Virus record (IMG/VR): IMGVR_UViG_3300029922_000014
Span: 86,437 to 150,436 of that record
Strand: one strand, 5' to 3'
Length of the DNA: 64,000 nucleotides
DNA from: a virus
This document shows positions 7,532 through 15,099 of this stretch, piece by piece (within the stretch, counting starts at the first letter, position 1; each line of letters opens with the position of its first letter). Under the pieces are notes generated by a model. That model did not search any database. It saw nothing but the letters and a program-made list of their open reading frames with translations, and had not been told where the DNA came from. The position numbers and the translations under genes were made by a program.

Positions 7532-8064
7532 GGGTGCAGCCCTTGGGTGTTGAGCGCTTTGATGCGCGCTTCTTTTTCAAAGCGCTGCTTCGTTTCGATG
7601 TCGCGATAGTTCCAGCGCGGCGCGATGGTGCCATCCGGCCGCAGCCGAAACTCATCCACTGACCACCACGTCAGCGAACCGACGACGGCCCAGCGTTCGT
7701 GTGCCCAGCGCATGCTGTCACCGACGAGGTCAACATAGGTGATGATGAAGCCGCGGTGGCGCGGGAGCGGAACGTAGTTGGGCGAGAGGAAGATGGATGC
7801 TGGCGGATCGGGACGGCGGTCTTTGATCAGCAGACCTTCAGCGATCCAGCGCCAGCCCAGTTCGGTCAGGTGCTTCGGCGCTTGGCCCTCCCAGCGTAGT
7901 CCTTCCGGGCTGTTCCACAGCCAGTCCCAGGCTTCGCGGTCATCCGTGGCAACCGCGTCGATGAGCATGGCGCCCATGTCCTGCGCGCTGTGCCGGTAAC
8001 GGTCGCAACTGAACTCGAACACTTCGCCTCGGTCGAGGTCTGCGAGACTGCGAGCGTCGGTCAT
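7528..8064 (-). CDS. Hypothetical protein, 178 aa, Trp-rich
   Basis: The ATG at 8064 overlaps the upstream stop as ATGA. The product has an unusually high Trp and Arg content (WDWLWNSPEGLRWEG, RWAHERWAVVGSLTWWSVDEF). No family is recognised. Confidence 0.55.
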   Translation of the reverse strand: MTDARSLADLDRGEVFEFSCDRYRHSAQDMGAMLIDAVATDDREAWDWLWNSPEGLRWEGQAPKHLTELGWRWIAEGLLIKDRRPDPPASIFLSPNYVPLPRHRGFIITYVDLVGDSMRWAHERWAVVGSLTWWSVDEFRLRPDGTIAPRWNYRDIETKQRFEKEARIKALNTQGLHP

Positions 8065-8426
8065 TGGAGCTTCCCGTCGACGACATGCGCGCAGACGTGC
8101 GTCTCGTACGAGGGGATGTATGCCGGGCAGGTTGGGCAACGAACCACCGGGGTGATGCGGATGGCGCCGGTGAACCCAAGAGGAGGGTTGTCGATGAGGG
8201 CATGAGCCTCCTTATGGCTTACCGCCATGTCCCACAACCCTTGGCCTTTAATCCAAGCCACTTCGGTGGTGTTGCGAACAAGCCCCTCAACGCGGTACAT
8301 CTCTTCGCGCTTGGGCTCCGTAGTGGCTTCCATACGTGCCACCGCAGCCAGCCCTGCGTCCAGTTCTGGCTGGGTCGGGCGGCCGAGCGTGTGCAGGACC
8401 TTGCGGATGATGTCGGCGTCGGTCAT
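8061..8426 (-). CDS. Hypothetical protein with C-terminal zinc site
   Basis: Starting at the ATG overlapping the previous stop (ATGA at 8423-8426), the product has 121 residues. It ends with CPTCPAYIPSYETHVCAH, a CxxC...HxCxH arrangement that suggests a small zinc site. The rest is unrecognised. Confidence 0.55.
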   Translation of the reverse strand: MTDADIIRKVLHTLGRPTQPELDAGLAAVARMEATTEPKREEMYRVEGLVRNTTEVAWIKGQGLWDMAVSHKEAHALIDNPPLGFTGAIRITPVVRCPTCPAYIPSYETHVCAHVVDGKLQ

Positions 8427-8644
8427 GACGCAAACTCCCCGCGCCACGCTTCGTCGCGGTCAGTGTATGGATCCGGTTCAACGCTGATGATGCGGCAGCC
8501 ACAGAAGCGCATGGGCTTTCCATCCACAATCGCTTCGTAGTCGAACTTGTCAGCGTCAGGAGCAGCTGCCAGTACGGCAGCAAGCTGTCGGCGCCATTGT
8601 TCTAACAACGCAGACACGCTGGTATCAATGTGCTGTTCAATCAT
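8423..8644 (-). CDS. Hypothetical protein, 73 aa
   Basis: First gene downstream of the repeat region at 8640-8990. The ATG at 8644 is about 12 nt from the predicted transcription start of a TTGACA-N15-TATCGT promoter. The N-terminal half is helical, and the C-terminal half has FCGCRIISVEPDPY. No family is recognised. Confidence 0.5.
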   Translation of the reverse strand: MIEQHIDTSVSALLEQWRRQLAAVLAAAPDADKFDYEAIVDGKPMRFCGCRIISVEPDPYTDRDEAWRGEFAS

Positions 8645-8663
8645 ATCATTTCTCGCGTAGTGC

Positions 8664-8690
8664 ACGATATGGACCGGAACGAACTGTCAA
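8664..8690 (-). promoter_or_regulatory. Promoter with 15-bp spacer
   Basis: TTGACA, 15 bp, TATCGT, in the same geometry as the other promoters of this genome but without the dyad. It would drive the small-gene run starting at 8644. Confidence 0.5.
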
Positions 8691-8722
8691 CGACCAGTGA
8701 AAGAACTTCGCCCGCTGCATGT

Positions 8723-8925
8723 TGTTTCCCGCGTCATGCGACGACATGGACAGGATTCCTGCGCGTGGATGTACATAGCGCACTATGCGTTATTTCTCCC
8801 CTGGACAATATTCCTGTTTCCCGCGTCATGCGACGACATGGACAGGATTCCTGCGCGCGTGTTTTCATAGCGCATGACGCGACATTCTGCACCTGGATAT
8901 AATTCCTATTTACCGCGCTATGCGG
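8723..8925. repeat. Tandem repeat, period 92 bp
   Basis: A 43-bp block is repeated exactly at 8723-8765 and 8815-8857 (period 92). A third degenerate start lies exactly one period on at 8907, and a weak fourth on the left near 8640. Each unit carries one copy of the CGCGTNATGCG palindrome and one CTGGAYANNATTCC-like element; a further inverted palindrome lies at 8869-8881. This is the only gene-free stretch over 300 bp in the left region (8645-9000). Nothing in it looks coding. Confidence 0.85.
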
Positions 8926-8990
8926 TAATGGCGAGCACGAAGAGGGAAGGCTTAACCGATATCCAGGTGCGTCCGTAGTCGTCACCTGAT

Positions 8991-9003
8991 TGACATCGTG
9001 TCA
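8991..9003. promoter_or_regulatory. Operator-like dyad, gene-end type
   Basis: Perfect TGACATCGTGTCA; the last three bases are the TGA stop of the gene at 9001-9336. It faces the repeat region. Confidence 0.75.
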
Positions 9004-9336
9004 GTTGCCTGCATGCCCGAGAGTGCCGTCAGCCGCAGGCGGAGCCCAGTGACAGAACCCACAAATCTTGTTTCCGTCATCCAGCTTCGCGGCGACTGGC
9101 CAACCCCCCATCGCTTTGATGGCACTGTTCAGTAGTCCGAGAGCAGACAGGGAGTCGTTGCCGGTTCCGCTGATCAGTTCGGGATCGGAGCCCAGCACGG
9201 TGCCGATGGTAACGCGGTTGCGGACCACGGCACCAAAGCCGTCAGGATCGAGGGGGAGGAGGCGATTGAAGAGGTCGATCACCGGCTGCGAGATGCCCTT
9301 GGCGGTGCGATCGGTGAGGTCTTTGTCTTCGTGCAT
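9001..9336 (-). CDS. Hypothetical protein, 111 aa, with CxxCH
   Basis: The start has GAAGGA in front. The product contains a CGFCHW motif near the C terminus. The last codon and stop are inside the dyad at 8991-9003. Its 5' end overlaps the upstream gene by 58 bp, more than usual here. No family is recognised. Confidence 0.55.
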   Translation of the reverse strand: MHEDKDLTDRTAKGISQPVIDLFNRLLPLDPDGFGAVVRNRVTIGTVLGSDPELISGTGNDSLSALGLLNSAIKAMGGWPVAAKLDDGNKICGFCHWAPPAADGTLGHAGN

Positions 9337-9605
9337 GGGATGTCCTTCAGGATTGATTCGGCAATAGATTGAGCGACGTGGGCAACGTAGTGTGCGTCCT
9401 GATGCTGGAAGATGTAGTCCGCGAAGTCTTTGAGTTCATCGGATGGGGTCGAAGCCGGAAGCCAGTTCATCACCTGTTCGACGCGGTAGCCTTCGACCGT
9501 GTTCCAGGCGTCGAGGAGCGCTTGGGCCTCTTTGCGGCTGTGGACGTTGTAGGGCTGGTGGGTTTGTTCGACGGCCTTGAGATAGTCGTCGCGGGTGATG
9601 GTCAT
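9279..9605 (-). CDS. Hypothetical protein, 108 aa
   Basis: A helical, acidic protein whose last 20 residues (PCTKTKTSPIAPPRASRSR) overlap the next gene in another frame. The tail reads unlike the rest and may be a recent extension. No family is recognised. Confidence 0.5.
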   Translation of the reverse strand: MTITRDDYLKAVEQTHQPYNVHSRKEAQALLDAWNTVEGYRVEQVMNWLPASTPSDELKDFADYIFQHQDAHYVAHVAQSIAESILKDIPCTKTKTSPIAPPRASRSR

Positions 9606-10045
9606 GGTGTCCTACCTTTGGCGTTCTTGTGCTTGACGCAGTTCCACCATCCAACCGACTTGCAGCGCCGACAGTCGTCAGGCGGAAGGATCTTGCGGCA
9701 GGCGGTGGCGTACTTCTCCGCTTCCTTTTGCGCCTTCGCCCGATCGGGGCGGGGCTTGGCCTTGTGGATGGTGCTTCCTGTCAGTTGCTTGGGCATCTTC
9801 GCATTCCAGACCTTGACCAGGACGGTGTCCCGGCGCTTGGTCAGTCTGCGGATGAGCTTGGTCAGTTGATGGGCCTTCTTGGCTTGCGCCTGCCATGCTT
9901 CGTAGTCGCAGGGGCGCACCCGGGTCATGGCAGAGAGTTGCCGGGCGATGGTCCCACGAATGGTGTGCATGCGGGCATGAATGCCCTTCAGGTCTGCATT
10001 GGCTGAGTCGATCTGCTGCTTCAAGACGGACGGGGTGAGGTTCAC
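9602..10045 (-). CDS. Basic protein with C-terminal zinc site, 147 aa
   Basis: I chose the GTG at 10045, which follows the upstream stop by 4 nt; the open frame extends further but into clearly non-native sequence. The protein is highly basic (RLTKRRDTVLVKV, KAKPRPDRAKAQKEAEKY), with DDCRRCKSVGWWNCVKH near the end, a likely zinc site. Nucleic-acid binding is plausible but unproven. Confidence 0.5.
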   Translation of the reverse strand: MNLTPSVLKQQIDSANADLKGIHARMHTIRGTIARQLSAMTRVRPCDYEAWQAQAKKAHQLTKLIRRLTKRRDTVLVKVWNAKMPKQLTGSTIHKAKPRPDRAKAQKEAEKYATACRKILPPDDCRRCKSVGWWNCVKHKNAKGRTP

Positions 10046-10049
10046 GGGG

Positions 10050-10429
10050 TCACGCCTTGCCGTTGCAGGTCTTGCACGGGCGTTGGTGTGGCTCCAGGCG
10101 GTATTGAAATGGGTCAATGCCCGTTCCGATACAGTCCTTGCACACGCCGGCCAGGGCTGGCTTTCCAGTCTCGGCCTCAACAGCCTCTTGATGAGACTTG
10201 AGCACTGGGGTGTTGTCAGCGGTCAGGCGGCGGCCTCGGCCGAGGCAAGCGTCACAGCGGGTCATACTTCCATGCCCGGTGTCGATGTACGCTTTGCCTT
10301 GGCAGGCGGTGCACTTCGCTTTGTAGTCGATGGTGTTGCCGGCCAGCATATCCCCGGCGATGAGCATGAGCGCCAACAATTGCTGATCAGTCAGGCGGTC
10401 AAAGTGCGGGGCGTCATGGGATTGTTCAT
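10050..10429 (-). CDS. DnaJ-type zinc-finger protein with apparent frameshift
   Basis: Four CxxCxGxG-like motifs (CTACQGKA, CDACLGRG, CKDCIGTG, CKTCNGKA) form a complete DnaJ-style zinc domain without a J domain. The natural start is the ATG at 10429, which overlaps the upstream stop as ATGA, but that frame closes after 12 codons. The zinc-finger frame is open upstream as HFDRLTDQQLLALMLIAGDM, which reads like native protein. The two frames join if one C is added to the CCCC run at 10408-10411. This may be a sequencing error, a mutation or frameshifting; otherwise translation would need a TTG start near 10379. Confidence 0.65.
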
Positions 10430-10725
10430 GCGTTGGCCTTGAGGAGGTTGTCCATGTCGGCCAGGAAGTTGGCTTCCGTGATGTAGCCGTAGAGTGGTTT
10501 GGCGCCTGGGGTAACGATGGCGGCGCCTTTCATCTCTTCCTGCGTGCCCCAGATAAGATCCCCTCCGAATGTTTCGATCAGGATGATCGGTTCTTTGCCG
10601 CCGGTGATCAGGAGAATGGAATGGGCGTGGGCTCTGATCGACTTGAACAGGATCTCCTGAAGGTCGGGCAGGTCGCTGAGCGAAGCAGAGGCGGCTTCGA
10701 GTTCTTCAAAGGGAGGGAGCGTCAC
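10426..10725 (-). CDS. Hypothetical protein, 99 aa
   Basis: The start is a GTG at 10725. The product looks like a small alpha/beta domain (ILLITGGKEPIILIETFGGDLIW). It is followed by the DnaJ-like gene through an ATGA overlap. No family is recognised. Confidence 0.5.
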   Translation of the reverse strand: MTLPPFEELEAASASLSDLPDLQEILFKSIRAHAHSILLITGGKEPIILIETFGGDLIWGTQEEMKGAAIVTPGAKPLYGYITEANFLADMDNLLKANA

Positions 10726-10740
10726 GTCAGGTCATCCAAT

Positions 10741-10753
10741 TGACACGGTGTCA
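10741..10753. promoter_or_regulatory. Operator-like dyad, gene-end type
   Basis: TGACACGGTGTCA with both arms perfect. Its last three bases are the TGA stop of the gene at 10751-11140, and it lies 15 nt before the GTG of the next gene. Confidence 0.75.
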
Positions 10754-11140
10754 GTCCGTGTAGCAGGCATGATGGGCGGTTCCGGGTTGCCGGTCCTCGT
10801 TGTGAGGCTCCACAGAGGCGCTGGAAGGCTGTTGTACGGACTTTCCTGTCTTCTTGGCCACGCGGGGAGGGTCTGACTGTTTCATAGCCTTTGCGGGGCT
10901 TGCAGCAGGTTCTTTGGAATCAGCCGAAACGGCATAAGGGGCGGGCTTGTTGATGGGCATCCAGGCAGTTATTGACCGCGCAAGCTTGCAAACGATACGA
11001 GGACCGCCCACGGTGAGGAAGAGCGGGTGTAAAGCATGGAACGTCGCCCACTCCACACACCCGTTACGCGTGATCCAGCACTCCTGCCCATCGTCAGGCA
11101 GCCGTTCCGCAATCGGGATCCAGAGTTCGGTGGTGCTCAT
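10751..11140 (-). CDS. DUF551-like protein
   Basis: The first 65 residues fit DUF551: LWIPIAERLPDDGQECWI, a GCVEWATF strand and a closing ITAWMPI. This family is common in phages and its function is unknown. The last 60 residues are a low-complexity basic/Pro tail not part of the domain. The ATG lies only about 14 nt downstream of the predicted -10 box with no Shine-Dalgarno, so the mRNA may be nearly leaderless. Confidence 0.65.
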   Translation of the reverse strand: MSTTELWIPIAERLPDDGQECWITRNGCVEWATFHALHPLFLTVGGPRIVCKLARSITAWMPINKPAPYAVSADSKEPAASPAKAMKQSDPPRVAKKTGKSVQQPSSASVEPHNEDRQPGTAHHACYTD

Positions 11141-11153
11141 GGCTGTGAGGAAG

Positions 11154-11204
11154 AGCGTACCAGATCGAATGGCGCGTCAACCAGTATTTTCCGCATCATG
11201 CCGG
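11154..11204 (-). promoter_or_regulatory. Composite promoter without dyad
   Basis: Palindrome CCGCATCATGCCGG (11191-11204), 10 nt, TTGACG, 15 bp, TACGCT. The right half of the dyad is absent, which shows the promoter and the operator are separable. It drives the DUF551-like gene and lies downstream of tnpB. Confidence 0.65.
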
Positions 11205-11257
11205 AAGTATGTTCAGAATCCAAAGTCGGAATCAGGCACGGCGCTGTTGTCCTAAGT

Positions 11258-12451
11258 TCACGTATTCACCGTGCAAATAGGTTCCTGCTTCACAGACGGT
11301 AGTTTCGTCCCGGTCTTACGACCAGGGCCAGAGCTTCCATCTCCACAGGCGTTTATTCCCGCGCAACTCGCGGTATGGATATTTTTTGCGGCATTCAGAT
11401 CACGGTCGAGCGTGAAGCCACATGCAGTACAGGAAAAGACCCGCTCTGCGAGCGGAAGGGAATCTTTCTTGTGACCACAGCTTGAACAGGTCTTTGACGA
11501 AGGAAACCAGCGGTCGACGACAAACACCGATTGCGCTTTGTATTCCAGTTGACGTCGAATCTCACTGAATCCCACGTCATTCAAGGCGCGTGAAAGATGG
11601 CGGTTTGCCATCATGCCTTTCACGTTGAGGTCTTCGAGACCGACAGAACCATACTGCTTGGCTATCGCCGTAGTGGTCTTGTGCTGCCAGTCTTTTCTGA
11701 TTTGAGCTATCCGCCAATGCTGACGACTGAGACGAGCAACGGCTTTCTTCCGGTTGCTGGATCCTTTGACTTTGCGAGAGACGAAACGAGAGAGACGCTT
11801 CAAACGTTCGAGAGCAGACTTGAGCGGTTTGGGAGACTGAAAGGTAGTGCCGTCGGAGAGAACCAGAGCAGTCTTCAATCCGAGGTCGATGCCGACAGCG
11901 GGCTTTGACACGATGTCAGTTGGCGGATCGGGAAGTTCGACTTGAACGGAAAGCCACCAGCGTTGACCGACAAAAGACAAAACAGCGGAGAGTGGTTTGC
12001 CGTCGAAGCGGAGTTCTTCGTGGGTATCAACCCAACCAATATTCGGTAGTTTAACAGCTTTACCGGCGAACGAAAATGTTCCAGGTCCGTTGTCGAGACG
12101 TGCTGATTGCTTGGATTTATGTTTGCTCTTGAAGTCGGGCGGGGACATCTTTGGTCCCTTGCGCTTGCCTGAGCAGGAGTCGAAAAAGTTTTGGTAGGCG
12201 GTGCCGAGGTTGATGATCGCCTGCTGAACAACGCGCTTTGGCACATCCAACATCCAAGGGAACTCTTCACGCTTGATCGTATTCAAACTCTTCCGCAACG
12301 ATCCGTCGTTCGGCTTGTACCCAGCGGCAAACTGAGCACGCCAGTGACATAATGCCCAGTTAAAGGCAAAGCGCGCCGCTCCGACGCACTGCCGGAAGAA
12401 TGCTTCCTGCTTTCGCGTGGGGGCAAGCTTGATGATGTGGGCGCGGATCAC
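11258..12451 (-). mobile_element. tnpB: IS1341-type element with TnpB nuclease
   Basis: The product has about 397 residues, the usual TnpB length. The RuvC catalytic residues are all visible: D189 in GIDLGLKT, E273 in GLEDLNVKGM, and D351 in DRDLNAAKNI. A Cys4 zinc ribbon (CSSCG...CTACG, C322-C344) lies between the last two. TnpB is an RNA-guided nuclease whose guide is normally made from the element's right end, here just past the stop at 11258. No TnpA partner is present. The start is taken as the GTG at 12451 (IRAHIIKLAPT); an upstream GTG at 12475 is possible. A dyad lies inside the gene at 11906-11918. Element ends were not resolved. Confidence 0.9.
11906..11918. promoter_or_regulatory. 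Operator-like dyad inside tnpB
   Basis: Perfect TGACACGATGTCA within coding sequence, encoding TDIVS just before the first RuvC motif. The in-frame GTG-TCA could serve as an internal start. Confidence 0.7.
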
Positions 12452-12502
12452 TGCACACACAATAACAAAAAACACAGGCGTGGCCAGTATCAGGTATTTC
12501 CT

Positions 12503-12540
12503 GGCGGATTGATCGGATCAAGTGGTATGGGGAGCTTCGG
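12503..12540. repeat. 38-bp repeat, copy 1
   Basis: These 38 bp are identical to 15985-16022. Here the copy spans the 3' end of the gene at 12518-12853 and the upstream flank of tnpB. It contains TTGAT on the tnpB-sense strand, a known target motif for some IS605-family elements. Confidence 0.85.
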
Positions 12541-12853
12541 CGTCCCATCCGTAGTGGTCCTGGCCCCGGATGATCTTCCATCCGCGTTCACGTGCATAGG
12601 CGGACTTGAAGCGGCGCGCGGCGACGCGGGTAAAGAAACTGCCACCGACGCAGTGGGCTGCCTGGATTCGGAGCGGCTTGGCCTTGGGGTCTTTGACGTC
12701 CTGGTGGACGGTGTAGTAGCCGTCGCCTGACACTTGCGGCTTCTGGTCGAGGTCGGCAGTCACCCTGCGGACGTGCAGGCTGGTCGATTCCTTCTTGTCT
12801 TCCTTCGGGTCGGTGTTGTGAACGATCCAGCGGTATGGCGCGGGGTAAGTCAT
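12518..12853 (-). CDS. Hypothetical protein, 111 aa
   Basis: A soluble, basic protein (RWIVHNTDPKEDKKES...). Its last codons and stop lie in the 38-bp repeat shared with the LamG gene, so its natural C terminus may have been replaced when tnpB arrived. No family is recognised. Confidence 0.55.
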   Translation of the reverse strand: MTYPAPYRWIVHNTDPKEDKKESTSLHVRRVTADLDQKPQVSGDGYYTVHQDVKDPKAKPLRIQAAHCVGGSFFTRVAARRFKSAYARERGWKIIRGQDHYGWDAEAPHTT

Positions 12854-12888
12854 TGGTCAATGAGTCCAGAGAGGCGGATGCCTGATTA

Positions 12889-13251
12889 TCAGAACAGGTC
12901 GGTTTGAGGAACAGCGTCGTCGTCTGACCCCTCCACCTCCACAGGTTCAGGTGCACGGACCGCTTGCATGGCTTCGTAGGCGTTGGCGGGTCTATTCTGT
13001 TTTCTGATCTCGTCGCGCTTGGCGCTGACTTGCGCCAGGACCGCGGCCGGCAGGCGTTCGAGCAGGATGCGTTTGTAGTAGATACTCACGAGCGCCTTGG
13101 ACTGCTTCTCGCTCCACTCTTCGACGTTCCCAGTTCCGAGTGAACAGAGATTGGCGATAAGGTCCGACTCGAATGGGGTGAGCTTGGCGAAGTTGTCAGG
13201 CGCGGTGAGGGAATGGAGCATTCCTACGGACTGGGCGGGGGTCAGGCGCAT
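12889..13251 (-). CDS. Hypothetical protein, 120 aa
   Basis: The ATG at 13251 has AAGGA in front and lies 2 nt after the 3D gene's stop. The product is helical with an acidic tail (EVEGSDDDAVPQTDLF). No family is recognised. Confidence 0.55.
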   Translation of the reverse strand: MRLTPAQSVGMLHSLTAPDNFAKLTPFESDLIANLCSLGTGNVEEWSEKQSKALVSIYYKRILLERLPAAVLAQVSAKRDEIRKQNRPANAYEAMQAVRAPEPVEVEGSDDDAVPQTDLF

Positions 13252-13253
13252 GT

Positions 13254-13607
13254 TCAATCCTTAACCGTGATGGTCATGTGCCGTCGGCCCCACTGCACAG
13301 CTTCGGCGTGGGTTTTGAATCTGAGGTCGATGTGAACGATTCCGCGCTTGGCATCCTTGCGCATGGCGCCGCCGGTATCATCGACCTTTGCCCAATTGCC
13401 GTTGTTGTAACCGGTGACTTTGATCAGGGTTCCGTAGGGCAGGATGGTCGGGGCTGCGGCGATGCCGGTGGGATGATCGTCGGTATCGACATCGGTTGAG
13501 GTGATGCCGGAGAAGTCTGAACCACAGTAGCCGGTGACGATCGCCTGGAGTTCGACGGCTGGGGCGGTGGCGCACAGGACGAGCAGAGCGACGAGCTTGA
13601 TTGACAC
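13254..13607 (-). CDS. Secreted 3D-domain protein
   Basis: After a short signal peptide (about 16 hydrophobic residues) comes a 3D domain: APTILPYGTLIKVTGY, VDDTGGAM, HIDLRF and AVQWGRRHMTI, with the conserved aspartates in place. This double-psi barrel fold occurs in lytic transglycosylases and resuscitation factors and binds or cleaves peptidoglycan. A role in lysis or cell-wall remodelling is likely but inferred. The start is a GTG that is itself part of the dyad at 13602-13614. Confidence 0.75.
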   Translation of the reverse strand: MSIKLVALLVLCATAPAVELQAIVTGYCGSDFSGITSTDVDTDDHPTGIAAAPTILPYGTLIKVTGYNNGNWAKVDDTGGAMRKDAKRGIVHIDLRFKTHAEAVQWGRRHMTITVKD

Positions 13608-13614
13608 GATGTCA
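13602..13614. promoter_or_regulatory. Operator-like dyad, stop/start junction
   Basis: Perfect TGACACGATGTCA. On the minus strand it supplies the TGA stop of the AAA+ remnant and, 4 nt later, the GTG start of the 3D-domain gene. Confidence 0.8.
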
Positions 13615-13926
13615 GTCCTTCCCGAATCCGCCGGGCTTGTACGCGGCGAGGTTCTTGAAGTGTTCGAGCTTCGGGCTCGTGCCGTGGTTAACGCGGACCA
13701 GCCGGCAGAGTTGCTTCACGTCGCGGCCGGTGGCGCGGGGGAAGGCTTCGACCAGGGACAGCACCGTCGCCTTGGTGAGCTTCATTCCGTAGTGGGTGCT
13801 CAGGATCGACCAGAGGTCTTCCTTGTCCTTGGCGCTATCCGGGACGCCATAGCTGACTTCCGCGATGCAGCGGCTTCGGATGGCGTCGTCGACATCGTCC
13901 CCGCGGACTCTTTTCGTAGTGGTCGT
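13612..13926 (-). pseudogene. AAA+ ATPase C-terminal remnant
   Basis: One open frame of about 104 codons reads TTTKRVRGDDVDDAIRSRC, IAEVSYGVPDSAKDKEDLW and later FPRATGRDVKQLCRLVRVN. This is the sensor 1, arginine-finger (SRC) and sensor 2 (GRDxKQL) region of an AAA+ ATPase. No Walker A or B module exists upstream in any frame, and the frame has no good start before an ATG at about 13782. It is joined out of frame to the gene at 13835-14101, so this looks like a deletion remnant. Confidence 0.6.
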
Positions 13927-14101
13927 GCGCCACCTGCTTGAGGCAGAGCAGGTCCTTCTTGGTGAACAGCCGGGAGTCGAACGATTTGGGCTCGCCGTCG
14001 TTGTAGTTCCAGCCCCACTGGTCAGGGGGATCCATGAACTTGGGGCGGGAATACTGCGCGATGTAGGATTCCGCGATGGCTTTGGTGATGAACAGTTGCA
14101 T
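13835..14101 (-). CDS. Hypothetical protein, possibly truncated
   Basis: The first 65 residues (from MQLFITKAIAESY to KQVAHDHYEKS) read as native protein, and the ATG follows the upstream stop closely. The last 23 codons are an out-of-frame reading of the AAA+ remnant (PRGRCRRRHPKPLHRG), so the original C terminus seems lost. No family is recognised. Confidence 0.5.
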   Translation of the reverse strand: MQLFITKAIAESYIAQYSRPKFMDPPDQWGWNYNDGEPKSFDSRLFTKKDLLCLKQVAHDHYEKSPRGRCRRRHPKPLHRGSQLWRPG

Positions 14102-14107
14102 GGGTTC

Positions 14108-14539
14108 TCAGAGTTCGCAGGCGTAGTGGGTGAGCAGGGGCTTCCAGGAATCGAAGTCGTTCGGGCAGTTGGTCGCGAGGTTCTTCAGCACACGGACCGT
14201 GGCGCGGTTGAGGAAGATCACCCGCGGGTTGTTGACCCCACCGCCAACGTAGTTGCTTTCGATGCGGAAAGGGCAGTCGAACCCCCTTGTCATCAGCGCC
14301 GCGTGGATGTCCGAGCGAGCACGAACATAGGTTGCGGTCGTTGCCGACAGGCCAGTGAAGTTATCCAATACCGCTTCGACAGCGTCGCTGGCTTCCTTCG
14401 TGACGTCCTCGAACGACGTCAGGTTTCTGATCCGGTTCATCCGATCCTGGTGAAGGTCTTCGTCGTCGCCCGGGAATGACAGCTTCCCGATAAACGTGAC
14501 GCCGTCGCTATTGTCGCTGTCGCTCATTCCGTCGCTCAT
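14108..14539 (-). CDS. Hypothetical protein, 143 aa
   Basis: The ATG at 14539 has GGAG in front. The N terminus is Ser/Asp-rich and the rest looks alpha/beta. No motif is recognised. Neighbours on both sides are virion-proximal or remnant genes. Confidence 0.55.
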   Translation of the reverse strand: MSDGMSDSDNSDGVTFIGKLSFPGDDEDLHQDRMNRIRNLTSFEDVTKEASDAVEAVLDNFTGLSATTATYVRARSDIHAALMTRGFDCPFRIESNYVGGGVNNPRVIFLNRATVRVLKNLATNCPNDFDSWKPLLTHYACEL

Positions 14540-14563
14540 GGCATTCTCCGGTTTGTCGGTCGG

Positions 14564-15091
14564 TTAGTGGTGGGAGTTGGCAACGCCGAGCGCGGCCTTC
14601 GCCATCACAGACGACAGGTAGTCGATCTCGCCTTGGGAGAGCTTGCCGAGACCGTAGCCGTAGGAGGAGAGCATGGCGGCGATACGGGCTTTCGCTTCAG
14701 CCGGCGCGTCCTCGTATTGCAGCGGGTTGTCCTTGGCGCCGATGCTCGCGAGCTTCAGGCCCAATGCCCGGAGGTAGGTCACCGCCTTTTCCTCGCCGTA
14801 GGCGTGAATGTAGGTCTTGTCCTTGGTCACGTCGTCTTCGGTGAGGATCGCACGCACCGGCGTGTCGCTCCAGTCGATATCGATCACGCGCTTGCGCCAG
14901 CCGAGTTCGATCAAGCCCCACGGGGTCTTCACGAGCCACCAGGGGCTGCGGTGCCGGTAGACGGCTTCCTTGAGGATGTCGGCGTCGGATTCACCGTCGC
15001 GGGTCGTGATGTAGCCGTTGGGCAACCGCCAATGCTTGGTCACGGGGATACCGGCGAGGGTGAAGATGCCGAGGAGGGTGAGTTCGTTCAT
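14564..15091 (-). CDS. Hypothetical protein with N-terminal hydrophobic segment
   Basis: The product has 175 residues from the ATG at 15091. Residues 3-17 (ELTLLGIFTLAGIPV) could be a signal anchor. The remainder is soluble with several Trp residues (SPWWLVKTPWGLIELGW). No family is recognised. Upstream is the 28-codon ORF under the composite promoter. Confidence 0.6.
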   Translation of the reverse strand: MNELTLLGIFTLAGIPVTKHWRLPNGYITTRDGESDADILKEAVYRHRSPWWLVKTPWGLIELGWRKRVIDIDWSDTPVRAILTEDDVTKDKTYIHAYGEEKAVTYLRALGLKLASIGAKDNPLQYEDAPAEAKARIAAMLSSYGYGLGKLSQGEIDYLSSVMAKAALGVANSHH

Positions 15092-15099
15092 GTGCTTTT

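Noticed and set aside
8640-8990. CRISPR array
   Set aside because: Only two exact repeats, 43 bp long, with related spacers; the period reflects tandem duplication of a 92-bp unit.
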